NCBI GenBank assembly: GCA_013180625.2
Contig: SNVD02001095.1
Location: forward strand, 79,949-143,948
Direction: 5' to 3'
DNA: 64,000 bases
From: Boswellia sacra
Taxonomy: Eukaryota; Streptophyta; Magnoliopsida; Sapindales; Burseraceae
In this document: positions 1-11,647 of the stretch, in pieces
Numbering within the stretch: the first letter of the stretch is position 1
How the letters are laid out: each line of letters starts with the position of its first letter
The notes under the pieces: model-generated
Databases searched by the model: none
What the model was told of the DNA's origin: nothing
Seen by the model: only the letters and a program-made list of their open reading frames with translations
Position numbers and translations under genes: made by a program

Positions 1-54
1 CTTGTACAGGTCAAGCCCACATTCTAGATACAAAGGTCAGATTTTGACAGAAAG

Positions 55-864
55 TTAGACAATTTCAACACCTTCAACTGGAATTGCACTCATCTGCAAT
101 GTTCTACCATTTCCAACAAATCGAACAGAAGGCAAGGATGGATCTGTAACAGATTCAATCTCAAGAAAATCAAAATCATATGTACCAGACTTCTTCAAAC
201 TGTACACAAACACAAGCACTATCCACCCCAACATAGAAATTGCCCAGTAATTATTCATACCATGAATAAAACCACAAGCTATAGCATATCCAACAATGAT
301 TCCAGATAAATGCCCGAGAAAGCTTGCTTGTGGAACAATAATCGATGTGAAAATCAATGATTCAAATGGTGCAAAACTGATGGGGAGTGAAAGGAAACCA
401 AACAGATCCAACTTCGAAGAGGGTTGTTTCACCGATAGAATAGTCATCCACCCAAAAACAACACAGGAGTACCCAACAGCTGTCACTCTTCGAAAATACT
501 CAAGCTTAAATCTTTGTATCAACAAATGGTACATCCCCAAGACGAGCACCCCAGATAAAACAACCAACACAAGAGTGTACTGAAGATAATATCCCACACC
601 AAGACCTATGTGCCCCAACTGTTCTACAACACCAAGACTCCAAAGTGCACTCATATTGAAAACAAGATGCAAAACACTTATATGCGAGAAAGCCGACGTA
701 ATTATCCTCCAATGATGCCCTTCCAGAGCAGTTTCATAACTCAAACCAACATGTGAATACCCAATATTTTTCTTCTGTATATAAAACCATATAGCACTAC
801 ATATTCCAATTATACAACTTGTAGCTGGTTTCTCCCATATCTCATAAAACAATGGCCTCCCCAT
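55..864 (-). CDS. Rhomboid-like intramembrane protein (RBL13-type)
   Basis: A 269-residue single-exon reading frame for a polytopic membrane protein of the rhomboid family, which are serine proteases cleaving within membranes. An HxxxN motif (H66, N70) follows the N-terminal segment. The candidate catalytic serine is S133 in a G-Y-S context and the candidate catalytic histidine is H185 in segment [15 protein letters not shown]. Serine and histidine lie in separate hydrophobic segments, as expected for the dyad. The serine context differs from the usual GASG, so activity is less certain than family membership. The soluble tail after about residue 225 has no recognised domain. The ATG is followed directly by the second codon GGG; a TTTAG lies just 5' of it and an AAAG|GTGAG donor-like site lies near 1301 on the minus strand, so a 5' UTR intron is possible. 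Family assignment is firm; the exact orthologue is a guess. Confidence 0.85.
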   Translation of the reverse strand: MGRPLFYEIWEKPATSCIIGICSAIWFYIQKKNIGYSHVGLSYETALEGHHWRIITSAFSHISVLHLVFNMSALWSLGVVEQLGHIGLGVGYYLQYTLVLVVLSGVLVLGMYHLLIQRFKLEYFRRVTAVGYSCVVFGWMTILSVKQPSSKLDLFGFLSLPISFAPFESLIFTSIIVPQASFLGHLSGIIVGYAIACGFIHGMNNYWAISMLGWIVLVFVYSLKKSGTYDFDFLEIESVTDPSLPSVRFVGNGRTLQMSAIPVEGVEIV

Positions 865-3617
865 CTAAACCAATCCCTTTTCACTTTCTTCAACACTTCA
901 ATCTGGGCTAAATTATAATCAACAATCCAACATATTAAACAAAGCTATAGCTCCATCAAAGCTTGACCAATCAACAGACTTCAAGAAAATAACAAAAACC
1001 CAATTCGGAACTCAGCCAAATCAAGATACCCAGATCAATAAAGAAACCTAAAAATGTGATCTTTACGACATCTGATCAATAATCAACATAAAATAAACAA
1101 GGGTTTCCAGAGAAACTACCAGAAAAATTTTCCCCTTTACGAGAAAGTGCAAGAAAATTCAGTGTTCGATGATGGAAGACATTTATAGGAACTAATAACC
1201 TAGGTTCCCAAAAATTGCAAGAATTTGAGGGTAAGCAAGGTTCTGAGGGATCGTTGAAAATGAGAAAAATTAGGGTTTTCAAGAGAGAGAGATTTTCTCA
1301 CCTTTGAACATAAAACGATTGAGAGTTAATCGTTTTGGCTGTCTATATTTTCTGGGACTTTCTGATTTTATTTTGTTCTGTCTGTACCATCTATCCATAT
1401 AACGAGATTTATATAATTACGGAATTGCCCTTGTATTCTTTGAGAAGCTTTGCGCTCTCTTTGCTTTGGTTGATTTCGCTTTTTGATGGTCTCAATCTAA
1501 AATTACTAAATTGCCCTCTTGTTCTTTCAGTACATACGATAAATGAATAAACATATAATTTTTGAATTAATGGTTATACAATGAAGCTTTAACTTGAGGA
1601 GATCAAGAAAAATTTTTAACAAGCACAAGTGAAGCATTTTATGTGGCTGAAAGCATTTATATGTAATTGTAGATCTTTTATTTGTTTTAATAATGGGAAA
1701 AATTAGTCTTAAAAATTTTGTATATAAATTCTTGTATATAAATTGATGTATCTAAGATAATTAAAATATTTAATATAAAAAATTAATTTATTTAATACAA
1801 AGTAATGATATATAAATAAATTAGTAATAACATATTAATTTATATAAATAAATTTATATATATAATTTATAATTATAACACTACTCTTTAATAGTGACGA
1901 TGTATAGCACCTTCTTAATAAAAGTTGTCTTTTATAAACTAATGTTCTCTTTTATCTATAGATACAAAGAAGCTTTTATAGACGCAAGTTGGCCCAATAG
2001 GCCACCAACACCTAGACCTAAAATAGAGAGTCATTTCAAGCAAGGCATCTAGTGATTTCATCATATAAACCTATGAGCTTGACCCGATCCAATTAAGCCC
2101 AATAGTAAATAACTTGGTTAACAGAGATATTAAGCATCACATGGGCATGATGTCAAGTGTCTCGACACATATGGTTCAATCACAAACTTCTTACTACCAT
2201 TCATAAAAACAAGAAAAGTGATCATTATCTTTAATGGAAGCCACAATTAAGTTTCAGTTATACTCTTTAACTCCAATCAAATGGCAATTACCAACCAGTT
2301 AGTGCGTCGTGTACTCATGTATTAAGTCACAACCAACATGTCTACTACAATTACAGCACCCAAGGAAAGCACACGATAAGATTTTTATACAATAATTTCA
2401 ACTTATTCATTGTTCATCTCACGCTTCATAGTCATTGACTTAAACATGAGAGTGGCTCGTCGAAAACCCCTGCTCACTCCTGTAACGATAGCATATTTTT
2501 TTATAGTTATGGAGTGGATCGAGCTCATCAACAATTTTGTTAAAAAATTGACAAATTGTTACACAAACAATATCGTTACAATATTGTTGTTGCTTTAATC
2601 TTTAAAGAATTTATTTTAGTTTTAATCTTTAATTATGTCATACTATATCAAGTTATCGGATTAGTTTATAGGAGAGGAATAATTTTTTTATAATATAAGA
2701 ATATTTTTAATTATATTTGTTAGTGTCAATAATCTTATATACCCGATAGGAAATCTTTTAAAAGATGAGAAAATTTAATGTGAAATAATATATCATTTCA
2801 TACATACATCGACTTCAATCAATAAACCTCTTTATCACTAGATATTAATTGCAAAAATAATGATTATATTCTCGGTTGTCAAAATAAATGAGTTATGAAA
2901 AAATATTTGCAAAAACACAAATTTATGGGTTTTGCAGTGCTACATGGAAGAGGGCAATTATAGAAGAGAAGATTGATTATATTTTTGGTTGTCAAATAAA
3001 CATTACACACAGCAATTTAATGTCATAAATCGAGTCTAGTCTAACTCTCCCCTTTCTTGTTTGAATTTAAGAGACTGTCTGTCAAAATAACTTCTAGGCA
3101 GTTGATAGAAGTTATGGGCAGTTACAACTGTATGAGAAGTTTGATAATTGACTCAACAGCCATTGGAAGAACAAGAACGATTGCAGTCTAGTATTATTAT
3201 AAAAGCAAAATCATCAAAACAAGTACTTAGTTTTCTTTTTATTTTTCTTTTTTTAAATGACTCTACCATCCTAACCACAACATTCAATTATAATTTATAA
3301 ATATTTTCTTCTGCACATTTTAGCATACAAACACAAACGATATGATAAGTTTAAAATATTTTATATTTTTCTAAAGAAACAAAAAGATGCCTATTATCTT
3401 ATGATATATGCATTGCTGATGTGATCATGACAAGATTCAACTTCATATAAAATATTAAAATATAAACCGACTATATATGTGTGCTAGCTCGCTAGTTAAC
3501 ATAGAATCAATATTTAAACTTTAATAAACCATAAATCATTGTTAAGTCGTAACAAAAGCCACCAACTCTTCCCACACATTCCTCCGATGGTTCAACCACT
3601 TATCCCTTTCGTGTGCA
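865..3617. other. Intergenic region 5' of the rhomboid gene
   Basis: The part near 865-1340 is probably promoter and 5' UTR of the rhomboid gene on the minus strand. The rest is AT-rich with no long open frame and no similarity that I recognise. A perfect 10-bp inverted repeat (TGTAACGATA at 2478-2487, TATCGTTACA at 2571-2580) is the only small structure worth noting. Confidence 0.5.
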
Positions 3618-3624
3618 TATAAAA
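3618..3624 (+). promoter_or_regulatory. Candidate TATA box of gene G1
   Basis: TATAAAA lies 91 bases upstream of the G1 start codon. With a usual 25-35 bp TATA-to-start spacing the 5' UTR would be about 60 bases. No other TATA-like element lies closer. Confidence 0.45.
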
Positions 3625-3714
3625 TCTTGCTGTTCTGAACCCCCATTGACGCACTGGCCCTGTGGCCACCAATTTCCTCATAAACAATCATCACCATCAC
3701 CCTATTAATATTTC

Positions 3715-4173
3715 ATGATGCCAAACTCTAAAGTCCTTCCGATCATGGCCTTCAACTGGCCGGATCACAACGATCGCGACGACGACGATATTATGCATAG
3801 TAGTGCTCATCAGGTGCCTCTGCAGCTGACCGATAAGTGGCAGGATGATTATGGAAGTGGGAATCGCCATGATCGCCATTACTGGCATGCAAGGCGAGCG
3901 TTCTTGAATAGCTACCATTTTTCCGAACAAAAAGATGATAATGATAATGGTAGGCAATATGGGTCGTTCAAGCAGAAGCTTAGGAGGTCGGTGAAGGAGC
4001 TGAACCAGTCGGCCATGGGGATTGTTTTGGATATTCGTCAAGAGATGTCCAAGAGAAAGCTTGGATTAAGGGTTGTGAGGATCAAGTTTGCTTTGCCATC
4101 AATGTTTATGATAAGAATTAGATGTTTCACTCCATGGTTGAACAAGAAAGAGTTGATGATGTTGGACAACTAG
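3715..4173 (+). CDS. Small basic protein of unknown function (family G, copy 1)
   Basis: A 152-residue open frame starting ATG-ATG. The first 80 residues are polar, with an acidic patch around residues 18-25 (NDRDDDD) and many His and Asp. The second half is basic: roughly residues 84-138 begin FKQKLRRSVKEL and end MFMIRIRCF. This basic block is the part that reappears at 18228-18464, which supports it as real coding sequence; its 3' flank is duplicated too. I do not recognise the family and see no signal peptide or membrane segment. It faces the membrane-protein gene M1 in convergent orientation, now separated from it by Copia-A. The antisense open frame is a shadow. It is the only complete member of family G in this window. 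Confidence 0.6.
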   Translation: MMPNSKVLPIMAFNWPDHNDRDDDDIMHSSAHQVPLQLTDKWQDDYGSGNRHDRHYWHARRAFLNSYHFSEQKDDNDNGRQYGSFKQKLRRSVKELNQSAMGIVLDIRQEMSKRKLGLRVVRIKFALPSMFMIRIRCFTPWLNKKELMMLDN

Positions 4174-4576
4174 GGATGAAAATTAGACTATGAAATCATT
4201 CGCAAAATGGGAATAAGTGATCATCTCATGATCCAATTTGAGATTGGAATCTATATGTTTCTATAGCTTCTTATTTCTATTTGCTGATTTCAGTTTGGAT
4301 TTTGTTTCAATTTGAGTTGCTGTAGTTCATGTACGTATATATATAATTAGTATGGTAAAAAGGGTGCTGTCCTGGTTCAGTGCCTCTCTCTTTTTTTTTT
4401 TTTTTAATTTTATCTTATTTTATTCCAGGGTACTTCAATCTTCGGTGAATCCTTCACTTGTGAATGGCTAACCACCAATGATTAATAATTGGAACATTTA
4501 CTTAACTTCAATAAATACTGCTAAAACTTTATAATTCGACTGTAAAATTTATAAGCTAGCCAGCTAGTAACAATAA
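4174..4576 (+). other. 3' flank of G1, duplicated at 18465-18775
   Basis: Likely 3' UTR and downstream DNA. Several stretches match the region after G2 in the same order: the 'ggaataagtgatcatctcat' block, the 'ttcttatttcta' block, 'gttgctgtag', and 'aatccttcacttgtga'. This shows that the duplication included non-coding flank. It ends at the Copia-A target site. Confidence 0.6.
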
Positions 4577-5185
4577 TGTTGTGGTAGATCACGGATCTAG
4601 CCAACCAATTCCACCAACCAATTCCACCCAAGAGTCACAAAATACCAAGTACAATAGATATATCAATCCACAACAAACAAACAAGTCAAAAAAAACAAAG
4701 AAAAAAGATAACATCAAGATTTAAGTGGCTCGGCCAATTAAGCCTACGTCCACTGAGAAGATTGCAGAAGAATTTTCACTATAAAGAAAACAAGATTACA
4801 AGACTTACAATACTCTCTCTCACTAAGAAACACTCTTTTCTTAGCCCTCACGTTTCCCCAGAAACCCTAGAAGAGAATATTAGGAAGTCTCACTCAAAAT
4901 ACAAAAAACAGCCTTTAAATAGTGCCCAGGTGGCGAACAGTAATCGACATTTATGCAGTGGTGCAATGTCCCTTGCGTAGGAGTGCAAGGTCTCTGCTTG
5001 GAGCTAAAACGTCCTGTCCTCGTCGTTGCGCCGCGGCGCAACAAATCTTGCATAGGAGCACCAATGTTGCACATGAGTGCAACTCACCTGGCATAGGAGC
5101 ATAACATCTCTGCCAATGTTGCACAGGAGCGTAGGTCCCCAGGTCTAACTCTGAATTTACTATGATTTGAGAGCCAATACTACCA
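4577..5185 (-). repeat. Copia-A LTR, left (3' LTR in element orientation)
   Basis: Starts TGTTGTGG, ends CTACCA on the plus strand and pairs with 15583-16203 over its whole length. It contains repeated TTGCRCAnGAGYGCAA-like motifs around 4930-5130, so parts of the LTR are internally repetitive. Short open frames in it are not genes. Confidence 0.85.
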
Positions 5186-5408
5186 AATCTCCACCTTGGA
5201 TCTCAAGTCCATCTCCATAACACACTATAGTCTCTTCTCAACAGAACATCATCAAGGAACCTTATATTGGACCTTTAACAGATCTAGATAGTGCAAGAAC
5301 TTATTCAATGGTACTACCTTCATAGCCATGTCTGCTGGATTATCTTTGTAGGAATCTTCTCCACTTTTATAGGCATTTTTGCTACAACATCATGAACAAA
5401 ATGCAATC

Positions 5409-6260
5409 TCACATCAATGTACTTAGTACGTTCATGATATATTTGATCTTTGTTAGATGCATAGCACTTTGACTATCACAAAAAACAGTCATAGACTTTT
5501 GTGCCACTCCAAGTTCAGCTACCAAACCCATTAACCACAATGCTTCCTTTATAGCTTCAGTTATAGCTATATATTCAGACTCTGTAGTTGATAAAGTAAG
5601 AATGGATTGCAATTGAGCTTTCCAACTAATACAACCTCTATCAAATATGAACATGTAGCCCGTTTGAGACCTCCTTTTATCAAGATCCCTTGCATAATTC
5701 GTATCAACAAAGCCCTCCAAAATTGTTCCTTCTTGATCCATTCGATCAAACATCAATCCTCTACTGCTTGATCCTTTGAAGTATCTCAGCAACCATTTTA
5801 TTGCTTTCCAATGAACCTTACTCGGATTCGCCATAAACCTGCTAACAACTGACACAGCATGTGCAATATCTGGATGAGTGCACACCATCAAGTACATGAC
5901 ACTCCCAATTGCATTCGCATATGGAATCCTATCTATTTGAAGTTTCTCCTCATCTATCTTGGGATACTGATTAAATAAAGCCTAAAATGCGCTGCCAATG
6001 GTACACTAATATCCTTTGCACCACCCATGTTAAACCGATGCAAGACTTTTTCAAGATAGTTCTTCTAAGACAAGAAAAGTGTACCTTTGTCTCTATCTCT
6101 GTGAATGTCCATCCCCAATATCTTCTTAGCCTGTCCCAAGTCCTTCATATCCAACTCAGTTTACAACAACTCCTTCAAGTCTTGAACTTTTGAGATTGCC
6201 TTACTGGCTATGAGCATATCATTAACATAAAAGAGCAAATAGATCATATCCAGACATGTA
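5409..6260 (-). pseudogene. Copia-A pol fragment: RT C-terminus and RNase H
   Basis: Minus-strand Copia polyprotein remains. The RNase H part is clear (segments LSTTESEYIA and CDSQSAMHL). Upstream near 6210-6250 the RT active-site motif reads Y-V-N-D instead of YVDD. The rest of RT lies across the hAT-1 insertion at 13828-14196. Frameshifts and the YVND change show that it is dead. Confidence 0.8.
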
Positions 6261-6560
6261 GCCCTCTATAGTAAACACAACTAGGGTTGGCAATTTTGGG
6301 TTAGGGGTAGGGATGGTAAAATCCGAATGCGGGTGTGGATTTGGCATTTCCGCACCCGCACCAGATTAAAAAACTCTTTTCCGGTCCTCGTAAAATCCCC
6401 GATTTTTTTGGTTTTTTACGAGTGCGGGTAATTACGGGTTTTGGAATGCAACACCCACAATAGGAAAAAAATCCTTGGACTTTCCCCGCTTTTATTTTTT
6501 TTTTAAATTTTTCAGGCCTTGAAATTGTACAAATAATATAATGTTGCTAAAAAGACTTAA

Positions 6561-6775
6561 GTGCGCATTGGCAGCAGTGATGAAGCCCCTTATGGGGTGT
6601 GTTGTGACCCAGGTTCGAGTCATAAATTTGTTGGAAATGTTAGTTTTAATTAATATACAAATAAATTCATTAATTAAAGTTGTTTGTAATCATTAAAGCA
6701 AAAAAGCCATGCGGTCCAATGGTATATGGTTGAAAGGCAACCTCCAGGTTTTGGGTTCAAGCCTTGCATGTGACA
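6561..6775 (+). other. Two tRNA-like (pol III A/B box) modules inside hAT-1
   Basis: Two stretches look like decayed tRNA-type promoters. The first has a B-box GGTTCGAGTC at 6612-6621. The second has an A-box-like GGTCCAATGGTA near 6713-6724 and a B-box GGGTTCAAGCC at 6753-6763. Neither folds as a convincing tRNA. They could be SINE fragments. hAT-3 carries a similar pair. Confidence 0.45.
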
Positions 6776-7099
6776 TATTTTTAACTACAAATGGATTGGA
6801 CTGTCTGGGTGTAAGTCAGGGACCAGGTTTCCTCAACAATACTACCCCCGCACCGCACTCGGGCTTGTGTGCACTTAAAGCCCCCACCCCTGAGCTTGAT
6901 CACCGAAAATCCGGGGTTTTTCTAGGCCGGGCCATGTGGGTAAAATGTGGGTACCCCAGCCAACCGAGGAAAAATGCTATCCTTAGTTGGGGGGTTGGGG
7001 TAGGGGAAGGAGAGGGGAGGCGGTAGGTCTGGGGCAGCAAGTACCCCGCCCCACCCACCCCCTCCCCCACCCCCCATCCCATGTAACATTCACCTTTTT

Positions 7100-9450
7100 G
7101 CAAATAACTCCATTCTCAATTTTTCATCATATCATATACAACTATAGCCATTTTTCAACAATCATAAAGACAATATATCTTGAAACTAAAATCATACATA
7201 GACACAATAACCAAAATAACAACTGAAAAACCATCATTCCATTGAAAATCTAAAATTACCAAGCAAACGATAATTCAACAGATAATACCAAGTTACCAAC
7301 AAACAAAATCGACAAGTACATGAATACAACAATAATAAACACTTCAAGTAAACACACTCACAATAATAAAAGCATACCAATACCAACATAGTAACAAGTA
7401 AATAATAAATAATGCCAACACTTCAATAAAACCAAACCAACAAGTTGATAATACACTATGAACGGAGCTTTCATCATGCTAGAACGTTTGCGACCACGAC
7501 ACTGTGTCAAAGCCTCTTCGAGACTTAAGGGAACACAAACAAGCTATGTACATGTCTGGAGAATAGAGTCGCCACCTAATTCTTTAATTGGGAATCAATG
7601 GGAGCAATCAAATCCCTCGCTTCAAGACCTAAACTACCATCATCCCTTCAGAGATGAGTTCAGAAAGTTAGATACGAGTCACTTGACCCGCCTGAATCAA
7701 GATCCGGCCTTCACTAGGGAATACCAAATAGGAATAGCTCGTCTTGTTACTTAGTTCGCTTAAGTGGTTAATTTTATGCCCACATTCCATTTTTATCTTT
7801 TTTTAAGACATGTGAGGTGATTATTTAATCAATAGAGATTATATAAATATCCATAGAAAGAGGAAGGAGAATAGAGTTATATTTTTGTCAAACATGAGCG
7901 AAGGGGAAAGGGAAGGGGATTACATCGCTTTTATTCTTTAATAAAATAAATTTTAAAATGTACATTCCTTTTATAAATTCGACATATAAAGTACATATGA
8001 TTCATTTGAGACTCAATAGAGGATGAATTCCTCACCATCATATGTGAGTCTATTCAACTTTTATTGAACCTTTACATTCACTAATTTAAGCACGCATTCT
8101 AGGCAATAGTCCCTCATCATCAATGTGAGTCCACCATCACTTTGTGGCATCATTCATCCATACTTCTAACATATTCATAATATATTTGTACATTCATACA
8201 TCAAACAAAGCCATAATTTAAGATCATGGTACTTCGACTTATATTCAATAATTCTATCATGGAAATTACTATTGTAGCATAATTCAATATTAATTCTTGG
8301 CAATTCTAGCCTAATCCAAGCAATCAACTTCAATCATAACTATTCTAGCCCAAGCAAGATATCCAAGGACAAAATGGTAATTCTTGCCTGTTCTATGCTA
8401 TTTTCTAGAATATATTAAAGCAAATATAAATTCTGCTATCATGTTTCTAATCATGTACTCCTAAGCATGTTTCTAAGCATTCGCAAAGAAAGTAAATTTT
8501 ACATACATGTTTCTAAATAAAGAAAAGTGAGCGGACTTACCTCGACACGTTTATCCATCCTGCAAAACAAATGAAATATTAAGCAATTCATAAAATCCTA
8601 GCATACTTCTATACATCAAAATAAATCCTAATCATGCTTATTCTAAACCTACTTTATCCCAAACATGCCTAATTCTAAGCATAGAAATAAAAAGAAGAAA
8701 TCGGAGGAAGTAGAGAATTCTGCTTCAGGACATACCCTTTCTGGGTTTAGAATAATATAAAATGCCTGACAAATATTGAATTAGAAAAGACTTCTCGAAT
8801 TCTCAAGCGTGTCTTCAAGAGGGAGAAGAGAGGATTTCTAGATGTCCCTTCAAAGTGTACCTAAGGTGTGCTTATATAGACTTTTCTTGGAGTGAAAAAG
8901 TGATAAAAAACCAATGTGGAATTCATATGAATAGTAACATGTGAACATTAATGCGTAAATAGTAATATGTGAACAACGCATTACTGTTTGGCCCTTCCTA
9001 TCTTAGAATTTTGCAATGTAGTTGCTTTCTACCTTTGCTTGTTCAATCGCACCTAACTTTTCAAGTTGAACTCCGATTCACAATCCGTAAATTTCTAAGA
9101 AAACTAGACATCCGTAAATTCATAACGATATATGACTCATCATCAAATTCCTCTTGGATTAATTTTTGTGATTTTTTAAATTCACATGTCAATTTTTAAG
9201 ACCTTTCATCAATTCCTTCTCACCTTTCCTTTCTTGGCTTTCAATGGCATTTTAGTCATTTTTATTTCTCGACATTCATCTTCATTTCATCATCGAAACT
9301 AAAAATTTCAATGTCTGTACACACAAGATCAACTTCCTACATCTAACACTCCAATGAAACATCCTCACAAAGATGTCATTGAACTTCCTCATTCATCATC
9401 CAGTGTTTCCCCTCCAACCATCTCTTCTTGAGAAATTATACCTAGAAACG
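7100..9450. other. Unresolved non-coding block within hAT-1
   Basis: This 2.3-kb block lies between the GC-rich left arm of hAT-1 and the transposase C-terminus. It has no recognised protein. On the minus strand, good splice-donor-like sites (CGAG|GTAAGTCC near 8537, AGG|GTATGTCC near 8735) and a more complex stretch at 7440-7760 suggest part of a transcribed LTR-type or captured sequence. No direct repeats that would define ends were found. Confidence 0.3.
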
Positions 9451-9519
9451 TAATAATCAAATTAATAACTAAATAAGGAAACTAAATAAAAGTAATAATA
9501 ATCAATAAAATAAACTTAA

Positions 9520-11647
9520 TATATTAAAACTTATACCTCGCGTTTTTAGCCATAACCAATTTTGGGTACACATTAATGCCTCCAATGTGTCAGGAATATG
9601 TCTAGTACGATGTAGACTCAAAACTCTACCACTTTTGCTAAAAGTAGATTCAAATAGAATCGTGGATACTGGGATAGCCAAAACATCTCCAGCAATAGTG
9701 GACAATATAGAAAACTTACTTTTATTCATCTTCCACCAAAGCAAAACATCAATGTCAAGACCACTAACTAGATGATCCTCCAAATAAATATCTAGCTCAG
9801 ACTTCTTTTGCAATCCCATATTAGTACTTTTTTTAAATTTTTCATATTCAATATCAAACTCACTTGATGCACTGTCTCCTATAACACCTCCTGTATCTAG
9901 TAAATTTGCAACAAATTCCCTTTGCTCATTACCCTAACCTAATCTACATTAATAATCTATATTGATAATCTATCACCAAGTCTCAAAGAGTATGTACGCC
10001 TTCAATATGCTCAAAAGAATCATGTCTATAAATCTTCTTGTGTACAAACTCCACCATTACCATTTACACCTAGGATCCAAAACCACAGCCACAGCTAACA
10101 CTCCATCGATAACATTCCAATATTTTTCAAACTTTTCTATCATTGCATTAGCTATTTCCTGAATCTTTTTAGAGAGAGACATAAGCCAAGAGCTCAAAGA
10201 TAATCTTAACTTACCAATTTTTGGAAAAACTTGTTTGCTGTGGGATAATTTGTTCCAAAAAATATTTCAGTCAACCTATAGAACTTTTCCCAAATGATCA
10301 CACACAAGTTTTGTTGTTGACTACTCCTCTTCCTTAGGTAAATCTATATATTGACTATCACGCTTCTTCAAACAAACAAACACATCTTTACAGACTAAAG
10401 TTGTACTCAAAATCTTATAAGCAGAGTTCCACCTAGTTTTACAATCAAGAGACAATGTTTTATTAAATGTCACTTTCAAGTGACGTGCCGTCTCCTCAAA
10501 CTTTTCAATTCTCTTAGTTGTAGATGTCCAAAAAGCAACACTATCCCTAACCTTCTCAATGTCGTTTCGAATCACTTCTAACCCATCTTTAACTATCAGG
10601 TTCAATATATGAGCACAACACCGCATGTGAAAAAGTTTCCCACCCAACATCAAATGCTTATCACCCAATTTATCAAGTACTTGTTTTATCATAGCATCAT
10701 TGATAGAACAATTATCTATAGTTAAAGTAGATAATTTTCTTTCCAAATTCCAATCATACAAGTAATCAACCAATACCATTCTAAGACATTCTGTCGTACG
10801 TGGGGCTGGCACATATACGAACCTAACAATTATCAACATAAAATTATGAGAAACTATATTTAATTAAAAAAATTAATAAAATAAGATAAGATTGCAACTT
10901 TGAACATACCTTAAAATCAGATTACGAAGTTTCCATGAATTACCAATGAAATGGGCTGTTATAACCATATATCATTTTTTTGGTTGCTAGAAGCCCACAT
11001 GTTAGTTGTTACAGCTATCCTTCCTTGTATGTTTTCCAATAATTCCATTGTCTTCTCTTTCTCACTTTCAAACAACTTGAATATTTCATTCGCCAATGTG
11101 TTTCTACTTATGGTACCAAACAAAGGTTGGACATAATTCATCATTTCCCTAAAGCCCTCATACTTAACAAACTACAATGGAAGTTCATGCAAAACAACAA
11201 TTTTTGCAACTAGAGCCCTATAAACATCTTTGTCAAAAGCATCTTTATCATGACATTCCAAGTTTGTAAGAGTTTCATCACTTTGTTTTTGGAATTTCAA
11301 AATGCTTTGTTCCATGGTTAGTTGATTAGCTCGACGACATCTTTTCAAATGCTTATTTAAATGGGAGGTGCCATCCGAAGCCTTAGCAACTAATTTTGTG
11401 CCACAATGGTTACAACGTGTTTTTGGTACTCCATCAATAACTAACTTTGTAAAATGTTGCCAAACTTGTGTGTGGTCCTAAATTTTTTACTATGTTGAGA
11501 CAATTCATCATCATCTTCTTCTAGCCCTTCTAGCCCTGTCTTACTAGTGGATATAGCAACATCTTTAGAATCTTTATCAATGTTTAAATCACCACTATGA
11601 TTTAGGGTATTTGACATCCCCACTTCTTGTTGTGATTGTGAAGACAT
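9520..11647 (-). pseudogene. hAT transposase (BED finger, RNase H fold, dimerisation domain), broken
   Basis: Read on the minus strand from an ATG at 11647. An acidic N-terminus leads into a BED-type zinc finger near 11340-11430 (CNHC, then HLNKHLKRC). The RNase H-like catalytic region lies at about 10321-10839 (LTIDNCS, HMRCCAHILNLIVKDG). The LDPR-containing segment is near 10060-10160. The C-terminal hAT dimerisation domain is at 9530-9800 (ELDIYLED, SRSGRVL-like region reading FSKSGRVL). An intron with GTATG donor and TTGTTAG acceptor is likely between about 10910 and 10820. A stop near 11175 and frameshifts near 10960 and 9960-10030 inactivate it. Open frames at 10951-11144 and 11441-11647 are pieces of the same gene. 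Confidence 0.85.

Noticed and set aside
3697..4041. Minus-strand 114-codon frame opposite G1
   Set aside because: It lies antisense to G1, whose plus-strand protein is conserved in G2; the antisense reading is not.
4762..5104. Short open frames at 4762-5104 and 15949-16166
   Set aside because: They lie in the Copia-A LTRs and reflect repetitive LTR sequence.
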